The notes: generated by a model from the sequence alone, not told the origin. A stretch of 64,000 nt of DNA from Cyanobacteria bacterium SZAS-4 (GCA_018266255.1 JAFEAT010000003.1:431888-495887); one strand, 5' to 3'. Shown: positions 27,336 to 36,513, counted from the first letter of the stretch. Translations and numbers: made by a program.

Positions 27336-28373
27336 CTACTGATCCAACCGTGCCAGTTTCGTCAGACTTTTTCCCAGTTCTGCGTCGCACAGCGGGAAGT
27401 CTTTGTGAACCAATTCGCAAATTTCGACTCGTCCTGTGTCGGTCTCACCGCCCATGCGATAACAAAATAATTCTGCAAAAGTTTCTGATGGGCCACCATT
27501 TCCTTTCTGGAGAAAATAATCAAGGCGTTTCTTGTGTTCGTCCGGAACCTTGCCATAGTCGAGATAATAAGCGTGTTTATATTCAGTGCTTTGAGTAATG
27601 TAGCCGAGACAATAGTCGATGGCATGACCCGCTTCGTGCCGAACCACTCCAAGTTCTAGACCGTTGTCTTCGTTGTTTTTCGATTTGTATTGTGATACCA
27701 CTACCTGTTTGCCATGAGTTAATGCGGGTGAGTCTTTCCAGGTCGAATCCTGATCCCATCCTCTTGGTACGGTATTTTGAATTCGATAATCGGTTTCTAC
27801 CACAGATGGTGCGATCACTACAGTGCCACCATTGGCTTGCCAAAACGCGAGAACCGAGATTGGCATCGCAACGAGTATTCCTTTGACCTTTTCAACAAAC
27901 GCTGGAGTGACGTTGGCGAATTTGCCATTCGTTGCTTTGACTTGAACTAATTGTTCGACAATTTCACGCGCTGTTGGTGGTTTCACCGCGGCATGTTGTT
28001 GGGCGCTGGATGTCGTATTCGGGAGTGCTGACTCTTTTTCGTAATTTGGATCCAACGACTTTAAATAGACTCGGGCCTGAAATCCTTCTTTTGTGGAGGG
28101 GAATGCACTTACCAGTCTTTTAAAGCTGGCAATAGCTTCGTTTTTTCTTCCTGCAAGATAGAACGAGTAGCCCGCATAATAATTGATAGATGGGTTACCT
28201 GGATTATGCAACGACGCTGCCTCAAAATATTGAGCAGCTGATGCATACTGCTTATGTGAGTAAAGGTCGAGCGCTACTTCGTAATCTGATTTAGCCATGC
28301 AGTGTGGGCAAGCAAGAAGTGCACTTGCTAGAACCATCTGCGCAAACCAAGTCTTAACTTTAACTGGCTTCAT
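27336..28373 (-). CDS. exported TPR protein with a HEAGH zinc-metallopeptidase domain
   Basis: 345 residues. A signal peptide (WFAQMVLASALLACPHCMA) leads into two or three TPR-like helix pairs (SDYEVALDLYSHKQYASAAQ; NPSINYYAGYSFYLAGRKNE) to about residue 115. The C-terminal half has the zinc motif His246-Glu247-x-x-His250 (VRHEAGHAID) and a downstream acidic candidate ligand in GPSETFAELF (Glu297 or Glu301). This arrangement resembles the anthrax lethal-factor-like gluzincins (ATLF). The protein is probably a periplasmic or extracellular protease whose TPRs help bind a partner. It is convergent with the phytochrome gene, 25 bp apart. Confidence 0.82.
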   Translation of the reverse strand: MKPVKVKTWFAQMVLASALLACPHCMAKSDYEVALDLYSHKQYASAAQYFEAASLHNPGNPSINYYAGYSFYLAGRKNEAIASFKRLVSAFPSTKEGFQARVYLKSLDPNYEKESALPNTTSSAQQHAAVKPPTAREIVEQLVQVKATNGKFANVTPAFVEKVKGILVAMPISVLAFWQANGGTVVIAPSVVETDYRIQNTVPRGWDQDSTWKDSPALTHGKQVVVSQYKSKNNEDNGLELGVVRHEAGHAIDYCLGYITQSTEYKHAYYLDYGKVPDEHKKRLDYFLQKGNGGPSETFAELFCYRMGGETDTGRVEICELVHKDFPLCDAELGKSLTKLARLDQ

Positions 28374-28387
28374 GGGAGCGAGAGAAA

Positions 28388-28406
28388 CCGCCGATCCTGA
28401 AGGCGG
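28388..28406 (-). terminator. possible terminator of the winged-helix gene
   Basis: CCGCC and GGCGG enclose nine bases; read on the minus strand the stem is followed by GTTTCTCTC. Weak but in the right place between two minus-strand genes. Confidence 0.3.
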
Positions 28407-28578
28407 CGCTGCGAGTGTTGTGACCCATAGAGCTGTCGCAAAAGTGCGAACGTCTTTTTCATAGAGTGCCCCTGTGTCGCCATTGCTGAGCTTATTATTG
28501 CTGCTCGCTCAGCAATTGGCAAGGAAGCTTGGCGAATATGAATGGAACGAGGGAATCGCTGCCGCTCGGAAAGATTCC

Positions 28579-28977
28579 CTAATCATTCGAAATAGCAGCT
28601 GGTACTGCGTAAATGAAGTTTATCACTGCGATTCTGCGCTCGCTAAACATGCGAGCAGTTTCGTCAATAGAATTCGATAACGCATAGTTAGGTGAATAGC
28701 GGTAGCGCTGGTCGTCATCAATCGATAGAATGCCCGACAAAGCAAAAGCTTGCAAGCTGAGATCGATAGCGGAATGTTCCATGTGCATCATTCGACTGAC
28801 TTCGGCAATGTTCATTGAGTTGTTGCAAGATTTGAGTAACAAAAGCAGTTCAAGTTGCCACACCGAATTGATGTGTTGCGTGATGAACTCTTTGGCTGTA
28901 GTGGAAATGTCAGTCGTGATGCGATCTCCAAAATTTGCTTTCAGTGTATCGAAATTGCTTTTTCCTTTCAGTTTCAA
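28579..28977 (-). CDS. small winged-helix-like DNA-binding protein
   Basis: 132 residues from a TTG start, so the N-terminus is uncertain. The middle looks like a winged helix: VWQLELLLLLKSCNNSMNIA, then EVSRMMHMEHSAIDLSLQAF and a wing-like DDQRYRYSP. It ends in a helix (ERRIAVINFIYAVPAA). This pattern is common among small hypothetical MarR-like proteins. DNA binding is inferred; no target known. The gene is divergent from the GT20 enzyme across about 400 bp that contain a direct repeat. Confidence 0.6.
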   Translation of the reverse strand: MKLKGKSNFDTLKANFGDRITTDISTTAKEFITQHINSVWQLELLLLLKSCNNSMNIAEVSRMMHMEHSAIDLSLQAFALSGILSIDDDQRYRYSPNYALSNSIDETARMFSERRIAVINFIYAVPAAISND

Positions 28978-29027
28978 AAGGCTCGTTTCTTTGCGGCGAT
29001 CACAAACATTTTCGTATCGTTACCCGC

Positions 29028-29100
29028 ATTAATTTGAAACGCGTTTGAAAGACAGAACGACTTGGAGACAACAATTAATTTGAATCGCAGTAATTGAAAG
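29028..29100. repeat. imperfect direct repeat in the divergent intergenic region
   Basis: ATTAATTTGAA followed by A/T-CGC occurs at 29028 and again at 29074, each ending in TTGAAAG about 22-27 bases later. Center spacing about 46 bp. It could be a pair of regulator sites. The remaining ~300 bp up to 29377 holds only unsupported frames. Confidence 0.4.
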
Positions 29101-29377
29101 CCTTTTGAAAATACGGCTAGGTAACGTGAAATTGGCAGGAATGTGAGGTTCAAAAGATGAGCGAAGGGAAGTTTTCGTTTTTACTCGATCCGATCGGAGC
29201 GAAGTGCGTTCAAAATCGGGCTGAAGATTGCGTCGGCGGGGATGACGAAGAGCGGAATAGGGAGAACGAAAAAGAAGCAAACCCACAATATCCAGTCTCA
29301 CTTTTTCTGTGTCAACCATATTCAGTAAGGAACTCGAGTCAAGCTTACGAGTCAAAATTCGTCCAGAGGTAACCCAC

Positions 29378-30724
29378 ATGCGCATGCTCTCTTACCGTGG
29401 TCCCGATGCGCCAGGCGGCGTATCGAATGCACTAACTCAGCTGTTTGCCAAAGATGGTGGCAAAAGTGAATGGTGGTATTTCGTTGACGCTGATCTTCGC
29501 CGGCAAACTTTAACTCAAACAGAGCATGCAATCAGCGCAGTAACTGAACTGTTGAAAGTGAATCACTATCGATATTGCAATAACTATTTATGGCCGCTTT
29601 TGCATGACTTACCGCAATTTGCGCACTTCGACGAGCTGGAACATCAAAGTTACCGCAGCCTAAATGCCCACGTCGCGGCACGTTTACGAGAGAATCCGAC
29701 GGACGATGAGCTGTTCGTCAATGATTATCAGTTTGCACTCATTCCACACTTTGTTGCTGCTGACAAAAGGTGCGCTGTCTTTTGGCATATTCCCTGGCCT
29801 CAACAGGTGCAAGAGGAACATGTGACGGCGCTCGCAGAAATAGCCGTCGGATTGTTGGGCTCATCGAATTTAGGCTTTCACACGCAAGAGTATTCGAACA
29901 ATTTTCTTGCCTTCGTAGAAACCCATCTTTCCCAATACCAGGTTGATTTTGGAAACTCATGTGTAAATAGCAAATTTGCTAAATCAAATTCTGCTCCTCC
30001 GACCAAAGTTCTTGTAGCACCGCTCGGATTAGATTTGAACGGTTGGAATAGCTTGAGCCGTTTGCGAGCAGCGAGCGAGCAGCGCCAACAGTGTCCGTTC
30101 ATTTTGAGTATCGATAGGTGTGACTACACTAAGGGCATTATCGAACGTCTTGATGCAATCGATTCGTTTTATGAGCATTATCCACAGTGGCGCACTAAGG
30201 TTTGTTTTTTGCAACTCGGGACTCGCTCTAGACAGGGGTTGCCTGAGTTCGATCGATATTGGCGGCGATGTCGTGAGCGCGCGGCAGCGATCAACAATCG
30301 CTGGTCGACGAAGCAGTGGAATGCAGTAGTTTGGGTGGACGAGCCTGCCTGTCATGAGGACCTGGCTGCACTTTATTCTCAGGCTGAGGTCATGTTGGTG
30401 ACGCCAGTTAGAGATGGATTAAATTTGACGGCGAAAGAGTTCGTCGCCTGCCAACATGCAGCACCTGGCGTTCTTGCTATATCGCAAAATGCAGGCGTTT
30501 GGCATGAATTCAAAGACGGAAGTGTTACGGTGGATATCTCAGATAGTCGCAAATTTGCGGAAACAATTGCGGATTGTCTGGAGATGAATGAGACGGAAAG
30601 ATACAGAAGAAATCACATTTTGAAAGAGCGTTTGAGAGGCAATACGTTGGAAAGTTGGTGGGCGAAATTCCTGGATAGTTGCAGCTCATCAGCAACAATC
30701 GAACCCCGAAAGAAGATTGGCTAG
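29378..30724 (+). CDS. GT20 glycosyltransferase, trehalose-6-phosphate-synthase-like
   Basis: 448 residues from the ATG at 29378, which has AGAGG upstream; a GTG at 29309 would add 23 residues. Retaining GT20 enzymes join a nucleotide sugar to a sugar phosphate, typically UDP-glucose and glucose 6-phosphate to trehalose 6-phosphate. Family motifs are visible: NYLWPLLHD, FVNDYQFALIPHF, FWHIPWP, the Arg/Lys pair in DRCDYTKGIIERLD that binds the nucleotide phosphates, and PVRDGLNLTAKEFVA. The opening LSYRGPDAPGGVSNAL differs from the usual VSNRLPV start but keeps the glycine-rich donor loop. Glucosylglycerol-phosphate synthase is an alternative. No phosphatase partner lies nearby. Trehalose or glucosylglycerol would protect against osmotic or drying stress. 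Confidence 0.85.
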   Translation: MRMLSYRGPDAPGGVSNALTQLFAKDGGKSEWWYFVDADLRRQTLTQTEHAISAVTELLKVNHYRYCNNYLWPLLHDLPQFAHFDELEHQSYRSLNAHVAARLRENPTDDELFVNDYQFALIPHFVAADKRCAVFWHIPWPQQVQEEHVTALAEIAVGLLGSSNLGFHTQEYSNNFLAFVETHLSQYQVDFGNSCVNSKFAKSNSAPPTKVLVAPLGLDLNGWNSLSRLRAASEQRQQCPFILSIDRCDYTKGIIERLDAIDSFYEHYPQWRTKVCFLQLGTRSRQGLPEFDRYWRRCRERAAAINNRWSTKQWNAVVWVDEPACHEDLAALYSQAEVMLVTPVRDGLNLTAKEFVACQHAAPGVLAISQNAGVWHEFKDGSVTVDISDSRKFAETIADCLEMNETERYRRNHILKERLRGNTLESWWAKFLDSCSSSATIEPRKKIG

Positions 30725-30783
30725 GGCATAATAAAGGAAGAATCCTGTCTTCTAGACGTTCTCGATAAAGGTCTGATCTTGCA

Positions 30784-31446
30784 ATGGCATACATGCTCCT
30801 AGCTGAAGATGATGAACTGTTAGCGAACGGATTATCGAAAACTCTGCGACACAGTGGTCACAAGATCGATCAAGTGCGAACCGGATTAGATGTTTCGGCT
30901 GCAACTTCAGCGAACGCGTATGACCTCGTCATCCTCGATTTGGGATTGCCTGATACCGACGGTCTTATAGTTCTCGAGCAGCTACGCAAAGATGGTAGAA
31001 CGTTGCCCGTGCTCATCCTGACTGCTCGCGATGCGCCTGAAGACCGCATTCGCGGGCTCGATCTCGGTGCTAATGATTACTTGTGTAAACCGTTCAACGT
31101 CGGCGAGTTGGAGGCGCGCATCCGTGCGCTTTTGAGAAAAGAGAAGTGGGCAAATCGCGTTGAGATCAAATCTGGCTCGCTCGTTTTCGATACCGTTGCA
31201 AATAAGTTTTTCATAGATAACGAGCAAGTCGATTTGTCAGCGAGAGAGTTTGTCATCTTGGAAATGCTCCTGCAACGTAAAGGCCGTGTTGTGTTCAAGA
31301 ACGAAATAATCGAGCATCTCTTCAACTTAGACAAAGACATGACTAATAATGCTCTCGATATCGTTGTGCATCGACTGCGCAAGAAACTCGACAAATCAGG
31401 TTGCATTATTCAGACCGTCAAGGGTCTCGGATTTATAATCGAGTAA
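30784..31446 (+). CDS. OmpR/PhoB-family response regulator
   Basis: 220 residues. The receiver has Glu8-Asp9-Asp10, Asp52 in VILDLGLP, Thr in LILTARDAPEDRI and Lys in YLCKPFNVGELEARI. The winged-helix output domain follows, with DLSAREFVILEMLLQRKGRV, NALDIVVHRLRKKL and the closing TVKGLGFII. It is of the QseB/TctD type. Four bases separate it from the sensor kinase gene, its cognate partner. AAAGG precedes the start. Target genes unknown; the GT20 gene upstream is a candidate only by position. Confidence 0.94.
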   Translation: MAYMLLAEDDELLANGLSKTLRHSGHKIDQVRTGLDVSAATSANAYDLVILDLGLPDTDGLIVLEQLRKDGRTLPVLILTARDAPEDRIRGLDLGANDYLCKPFNVGELEARIRALLRKEKWANRVEIKSGSLVFDTVANKFFIDNEQVDLSAREFVILEMLLQRKGRVVFKNEIIEHLFNLDKDMTNNALDIVVHRLRKKLDKSGCIIQTVKGLGFIIE

Positions 31447-31450
31447 TAAG

Positions 31451-32842
31451 ATGAAAGGCTCTATCAGACGTCAGTTACTGTTATGGCTTTTGATACCACT
31501 TCTGACTCTCGCTGTTTTCAGCACCATCGCAGCAAATTTTCTAGGTATCAACATTGCAAGAGATATCTATGACAAACAACTTCTCAACTCTGCTGACTCG
31601 GTGGCAGCACGCATAAAGGTTAGAAACGATAAACTCACCGTTGATCTACCGCCGGCTGCCCAGGCGATTCTTAAGCATAACTATAACGACGAATTTTATT
31701 ACCAGGTGCTCTCACCCGATGGCAAAATGCTATCAGGCGACACTCACCTCCCGCCCTACGAAGCAAACACTTCTGTTAAAGAACCAAAATTCTCCACAAT
31801 AAAATTTGACGGCAAGCAGCTTCGAGTTGTCTGTTTGTCGGCTCCTACTCCAGATCTGGCGTTCGATCACGTAATTATTCTAGTCGCCGAAACAAGAAAC
31901 ACCCGCACCCAACTTGCTGGGCAAATTACAATGAGCATTTTAATTGCACAGCTCATTGTCATCGCATTTGGTGCCGTAGCAGTGTGGATTGGAGTTGGCA
32001 GAGGACTGCTACCACTGCATAAAATTGAGAAGGTGGTGGAAGCGCGTTCACCAGGAGATTTAAGTTCGTTGGATGTCGAAGTTCCTACTGAAATTCTTTC
32101 ACTGGTCACCGCGCTCAATCGTCTCTTTAAACATTTGCAAGATGATGTCGATCTGCAAAAACGGTTTATCTCGAATGCTGCTCACCAATTGCGCACACCA
32201 CTAGCTGCGGTCGGTACATATTGTGATCTGGCGCGAAAGCTGGCGAAAGATTCCGAGATGTCAGCTGTGTTGAACGATCTAGATGCTGGTGTGACGCGAA
32301 TGAGCAAACTCGTTAATCGTCTCTTGTCCCTCGCTCGATCTGAACCGGCAGTTGCCGCTACTCGCAGTAACGTGGTGTTCGACTTAAATGAATGTGCGTC
32401 TGTCATGTCAGCTGCTCATGTTCCCGACGCGCTGAGAAAAAAAGTGCAGGTAGAATTCCTTTCTTCTACTCAACCCGCGCTCGTTTACGGTGATCCACAT
32501 GCGATTGAGGAGTTACTATCCAATCTGATTGAGAATGCAGTCACCTACACCGAATCTGGTGGCAACGTCGTTGTGAAAATTGCGGACATGAAGGGTAAGT
32601 GGAATGCTGTGATTGCAGACGACGGTCCGGGAATTCCACCGGTGGAAAGAGGCAGAGTTTTCGAACGATTCTATAGAATGCCAGGCACAGAGGCTCCAGG
32701 AACGGGACTCGGTATGGCAATAGTGAGGGAAATCGCCGCCAGTCATAATGCGACTGTCGATATCTCCGAGGGATTATCGTCTAGAGGAACTTCAGTTCGA
32801 GTCGAGTTTCCGCACGTTTCAGCACAACAACGTGTGCGGTAG
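31451..32842 (+). CDS. membrane sensor histidine kinase (TctE/QseC type)
   Basis: 463 residues. Helix 1 (LLLWLLIPLLTLAVFSTIAA), a periplasmic domain of about 120 residues (2CSK_N-like: DKQLLNSADSVAARI, YYQVLSPDGKML), helix 2 (ILIAQLIVIAFGAVAVWIGV), then HisKA with His245 in AAHQLRTPLAA, N box (LLSNLIENAVTYTESGG), DDGPGIP and GTGLGMAIVREIA. It phosphorylates the regulator encoded immediately upstream. Relatives of TctE sense tricarboxylates or similar small molecules, but the ligand here is unknown. Confidence 0.94.
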   Translation: MKGSIRRQLLLWLLIPLLTLAVFSTIAANFLGINIARDIYDKQLLNSADSVAARIKVRNDKLTVDLPPAAQAILKHNYNDEFYYQVLSPDGKMLSGDTHLPPYEANTSVKEPKFSTIKFDGKQLRVVCLSAPTPDLAFDHVIILVAETRNTRTQLAGQITMSILIAQLIVIAFGAVAVWIGVGRGLLPLHKIEKVVEARSPGDLSSLDVEVPTEILSLVTALNRLFKHLQDDVDLQKRFISNAAHQLRTPLAAVGTYCDLARKLAKDSEMSAVLNDLDAGVTRMSKLVNRLLSLARSEPAVAATRSNVVFDLNECASVMSAAHVPDALRKKVQVEFLSSTQPALVYGDPHAIEELLSNLIENAVTYTESGGNVVVKIADMKGKWNAVIADDGPGIPPVERGRVFERFYRMPGTEAPGTGLGMAIVREIAASHNATVDISEGLSSRGTSVRVEFPHVSAQQRVR

Positions 32843-32853
32843 GGCGGCAGTCA

Positions 32854-33237
32854 TTACGGGCTTGCTTCATCCAAAAGTCTTTGGTGATCAGGGTCGCGTG
32901 CGATCTGCACTTTGAGTTGAAGAATGTGATCTTCACGACTTATACCGATAATCACGACTTCTCCTATGGGGCGATTTTGTAAGCTTTGATTGAACGCATC
33001 GGGCGACGTGACTGGTGAGTGATCGACTTGCACGATCATATCGCCGACCTTGATTCCGGCCTTATGCGCGGGACCATCTGGAGTCACTTTCATGACGACT
33101 GGCCCTCTCAGCGGTTTATCTGCAAACACATAACCTGTGTTGGGCCGATTGCTGACGCTAATTTGAACACCAATCCAGGCTTTCACCGGTTCAGTCAAGC
33201 GGTCAGCTTCTGGGTCGAAATTTAGTTCGTCGCTCAT
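32854..33237 (-). CDS. cytoplasmic PDZ-domain protein
   Basis: 127 residues with no signal peptide. One HtrA-like PDZ domain fills residues 18-115: WIGVQIS, GPVVMKVTPDGPAHKAGIKV, GDMIVQVDHSPVTSPDAF and IIGISREDHILQLKVQIA. There is no protease domain. It probably acts as a binding module for other proteins' C-termini. The ~150 bp before 33388 to its right should contain divergent promoters. Confidence 0.8.
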   Translation of the reverse strand: MSDELNFDPEADRLTEPVKAWIGVQISVSNRPNTGYVFADKPLRGPVVMKVTPDGPAHKAGIKVGDMIVQVDHSPVTSPDAFNQSLQNRPIGEVVIIGISREDHILQLKVQIARDPDHQRLLDEASP

Positions 33238-33387
33238 ATAAGTACGCTCTTGATCGATGGGTTCTCAAGCGCAAGGAGTGCTGCTTGCAGTCTGTATTCT
33301 CCCAGATCCCTAGCTGAAGCGGCTGTGTTATTCTAGAGCTCCCTCAGGGGTCCCACTTGATGCACGGAAGACAGGGGGCATGCTTCC

Positions 33388-34326
33388 ATGACTTATGTAG
33401 AACCTACTTTTGACGCTATCCGCCAGCTCATTGACATGACTGGCGCGGTCTATAGCCCAGAACTTTTACGACGTTACCACCTCTCCTTGAAGACCCGACG
33501 ATTCGTCATCTTGTCTGGGGTGAGCGGAAGCGGAAAAACCCTCCTCACTCGCATGTATGCAGACGCAGTCAGGGCTGAGTATTGCCTGGTCGCGGTCGCC
33601 CCCAACTGGACTACCAACGAAGATCTTCTTGGCTATTACAACCCCCTGAGCAAGCAGTATTACGACACCGACTTCAGCCATTTCCTCAGACAAGCTTCGC
33701 GCGCGTATAAAAATGCTATAAATGTCAACAAGAATCCTGAGCCATTCCATCTAGTTCTCGATGAAATGAACCTGGCTCGCGTGGAATATTACTTTGCAAA
33801 GTTTTTGTCTGGAATGGAAGTTCTCACCAGCGCTGGGCATGCGCAAGTGACGATGTCTGGACCAGACGTTGTAGATCTTCCTCCCAATCTATTTTTCATC
33901 GGAACAGTTAACGTCGATGAAACGACCCAGGGATTTGCCGACAAGATTTATGACCGCGCCCAAGTTATTGAAGTTACGCACGACAGAAATGAAGTAGCGT
34001 CGCGCATTCAGTTACCGGAAATACGTGACGTGTTGATGGCTATCTGGGATGCAGTTTTTGATGTGATGCCTTTCTCCATTCGTATCGTTGATGAAATCAG
34101 CAGATACGTTGTTGAAGCTGCAAACATTGGAGTGCCGTGGCAAGAGGCGTTTGACGATCAGATTATTCAAAAGATTCTGCCGCGCGTGAAGGGAACCGAT
34201 ATGAGAATTGGTGTCATGCTCCAAAAGCTCAATGAAATCACCGCGAATCGCTTTCCTCGCAGCAATTATAAAATTCAACAGCTAAGTTATGGTTTCCACA
34301 CCAATGGTATCGTCTCCTTCTTCTAG
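33388..34326 (+). CDS. McrB-like AAA+ ATPase/GTPase
   Basis: 312 residues, an AAA+ domain alone. Walker A GVSGSGKT with Lys50, then APNWTTNEDLLGYYNP, Walker B HLVLDEMNLARVEYYFAKFL and GTVNVDETTQGF, which occupies the place of the McrB-type MNxxDxS/T motif. These match the McrB clade that moves DNA for a partner nuclease. The N-terminal domain that reads modified bases in E. coli McrB is absent: only ~35 residues precede the ATPase. GGGGG precedes the ATG. The McrC-like partner gene overlaps the 3' end by 38 bp, so the pair is made together. Confidence 0.9.
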   Translation: MTYVEPTFDAIRQLIDMTGAVYSPELLRRYHLSLKTRRFVILSGVSGSGKTLLTRMYADAVRAEYCLVAVAPNWTTNEDLLGYYNPLSKQYYDTDFSHFLRQASRAYKNAINVNKNPEPFHLVLDEMNLARVEYYFAKFLSGMEVLTSAGHAQVTMSGPDVVDLPPNLFFIGTVNVDETTQGFADKIYDRAQVIEVTHDRNEVASRIQLPEIRDVLMAIWDAVFDVMPFSIRIVDEISRYVVEAANIGVPWQEAFDDQIIQKILPRVKGTDMRIGVMLQKLNEITANRFPRSNYKIQQLSYGFHTNGIVSFF

Positions 34327-35923
34327 ACTTAATTTCTACGATGAGTCGGGAGCAAAAATCCCTTTCCCGGTCGAGGGACGCAAGTGTGGCATCATCATCG
34401 ATGTTCCGAAGGAACACCACAAAAATGTAGTTTTGAAATTAGATACGACTGTGCTTCCGGTGCACACTCAGGGCTCGTCTACGTGCGCATATTCCGTCTG
34501 GCCTGCAACTGGCCCGGGCAACTATAATCTGTCTCTTGCTTGCGCAGATATTCGCGAACATCGCACTATCACGATAGTGCCGCAACATTTCACAGAAGCT
34601 GATTTCAAAGTCATGATCACCGATCTGACTGATGTTCTGCCAAAGTCGATCGTATCGAAACTTGTTCAATGTGGTGCTCAGTTGCACATTGAACAGGGCC
34701 GCGCTGACATGTCTTCCATCGAGGAAGAGTGGTACAAGTTGCGCGATGCCATTACGGGCACGGAAGATAAATTGGGATTGTTGCAGATTCTTCCAATCAT
34801 TCAACGTGAATGCAACCAGATCTTGTTGCCTCGTTTGGAAGTTAAACCCGCCGACAAACTAAGAAGACCTGAACTATCGAGATTGCCTCAAGCCATGTCG
34901 ATGCCTGGAAACATGATCGCTGAAGATGAGCTCTATCAGATGTTTGACGTGACTGTCGAACAGTCATTCGAAACGTATGAGAATCAATTGGTGAAGACAT
35001 ACGTTCAAGCGATTCGAAGTCAACTGGCAAAACTACAAACTAAAGTGACAACGTCGAACGCACCACCTGAGATGGCATATGAATTGAACGCTGTGGCTAG
35101 CGAATTTCAATTGGCATATACCCGCGCAAACTTTTTGAGGAAGGTTCGGCGCCAATCGATTACGTCTGTGCGAGTCACCATGGTGCTTCTGAAGAATCCC
35201 GCATACCGTGCGGTGCTTGAGGGATATCTTGCACTCAATCAGCAATCATCGGTTGCGTTGGAAGAGCAAGCAATGAACACTCCGCTGAACAAATTTCCGT
35301 TTCTTTATCAGCTCTGGGCGAACTTGAATGTGTTGAGCGCATTGCTGCAAGTTTGCGCTGAATTAGGCTATCGATGCGTCAGTCATAATTGGGTCAAGAC
35401 ATACCGAAAGGGAACTGTTCTTCAGGTGGCAAACGATGGCAATGCTGCCGTGCAGTTATACAACCCTGCGACAGGAACACAGATCAATCTCATGTCATGG
35501 AAGCCGGTTTCTGAAATTCCAGAAGTGGTCGCTAATCTTGAAGCGCCCATGGCTCTGGCAGTCGCTATCGAAGCTCAGGCGAAACCTCTCGAAGTTCTGT
35601 TATTCGACCCTAAATATGAAGTAGTTGCGAAGGGTGTTACCGCCGGCGCAACAAAGAAAGCACAGTCGAGAACAAAATCAAAATTGCAACCGGAAGAAGT
35701 TGCAGGCTCGATTGCGCCGGTGAAAGAAGATGTCGACGAACTTCTACGCTTTATGGCGCAGCTAAAGGAAGTTGGAGACCAGGAAGTACCATACGCAGCT
35801 TTCTTATACCCTGGTCAACCAATGCAGATTGCTACAGGAGTTGAGGCGCTGTCAGCGCGTCCTGCGCATGGTGCGGTGTTGCAGCAGTATATTTGTGCAG
35901 TGCTTCGACGCCATTTGGCGTAA
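34289..35923 (+). CDS. McrC-like protein (DUF2357 plus PD-(D/E)xK-type nuclease fold)
   Basis: 544 residues; the first ATG is at 34289 and another at 34304. The first ~110 residues look beta-rich, followed by a helical DUF2357-like middle. The C-terminal ~140 residues match the McrC/DUF2357 nuclease core: VLLFDPKYEV with Asp440 and Lys442 (the D-x-K of motif III), then DVDELLRFMAQLK and VPYAAFLYPG. Where motif II normally reads Pro-Asp, this protein reads Pro420-Met421 (EAPMALAVAIEA), though Glu428 is near. The nuclease may therefore be altered or inactive. In McrBC systems the partner AAA+ ring translocates DNA and this subunit cleaves; here the target is unknown because no reader domain is encoded. 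Confidence 0.82.
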   Translation: MVSTPMVSSPSSRLNFYDESGAKIPFPVEGRKCGIIIDVPKEHHKNVVLKLDTTVLPVHTQGSSTCAYSVWPATGPGNYNLSLACADIREHRTITIVPQHFTEADFKVMITDLTDVLPKSIVSKLVQCGAQLHIEQGRADMSSIEEEWYKLRDAITGTEDKLGLLQILPIIQRECNQILLPRLEVKPADKLRRPELSRLPQAMSMPGNMIAEDELYQMFDVTVEQSFETYENQLVKTYVQAIRSQLAKLQTKVTTSNAPPEMAYELNAVASEFQLAYTRANFLRKVRRQSITSVRVTMVLLKNPAYRAVLEGYLALNQQSSVALEEQAMNTPLNKFPFLYQLWANLNVLSALLQVCAELGYRCVSHNWVKTYRKGTVLQVANDGNAAVQLYNPATGTQINLMSWKPVSEIPEVVANLEAPMALAVAIEAQAKPLEVLLFDPKYEVVAKGVTAGATKKAQSRTKSKLQPEEVAGSIAPVKEDVDELLRFMAQLKEVGDQEVPYAAFLYPGQPMQIATGVEALSARPAHGAVLQQYICAVLRRHLA

Positions 35924-35964
35924 GAAGGTTATGCAGGAGTCAACGTCAAGACCTCATTGGGATT

Positions 35965-36513
35965 CTATTTGCCTTTCCAAAACGCTGCTTCAGCAGCCCG
36001 TATTTCGGCTTGGTTAGGCGCAGTCACTGGTTGCAAAATGAAGAATGGAGATTTTGGGTCGCCCACAACTTTGTAGTCGCCGTTCATCACCAATCGGTCT
36101 AAAGAGCCGGCGATCGTACCGGGGCTAGCGTCTGCCTTTAACAATGTGGATGGCAATTCCGCGACTGGCTTGAATGCACCTTCGGCGGCCGGCATCATTA
36201 CGCCATCTTTAAAGGTATAGCGACCGCTTTTAACGGTATCATCGAGAAATCCGGCTAAAGTCCCTGAACCATTCTCTTTCGCAAAGCCCAGTGCGGCTGA
36301 CGGCAACTGAGATTCCACTTTCGCGCCGCTTGCCATGGCGGTGGCGGCTTCACCGTGGGTCAAAATAACTGCCGTGCCCATTAGTCCGACGCCCAGGATG
36401 GCGGTGGTCTTTGGGTGGTCTTGCATAAATTGCCATATTGCTCCGGCGATGCTGGATTCTTGCTGCGAATCTGCAGGCGCATGCGAAACTTCACCGAGAT
36501 TTCTCTCTGCCAT
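35965..36513 (-). CDS. hypothetical protein with one membrane segment
   Basis: 182 residues from the ATG ending at 36513, chosen because GGAGAAA lies upstream; the frame extends to 36645 without a better start. One hydrophobic helix (TTAILGVGLMGTAVILTHG) lies near residue 33-52. After it a soluble segment repeats a loose pattern twice (GTLAGFLDDTVKSGRYTFKD and GTIAGSLDRLVMNGDYKVVG), each ~60 residues apart and each followed by a proline-rich phrase. This internal duplication suggests two copies of a small domain. No family recognised. Confidence 0.7.
   Translation of the reverse strand: MAERNLGEVSHAPADSQQESSIAGAIWQFMQDHPKTTAILGVGLMGTAVILTHGEAATAMASGAKVESQLPSAALGFAKENGSGTLAGFLDDTVKSGRYTFKDGVMMPAAEGAFKPVAELPSTLLKADASPGTIAGSLDRLVMNGDYKVVGDPKSPFFILQPVTAPNQAEIRAAEAAFWKGK

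Noticed and set aside
29157..29372. 71-codon frame before the GT20 gene
   Set aside because: Charged, low-complexity sequence without a start signal; it lies in the likely promoter region.
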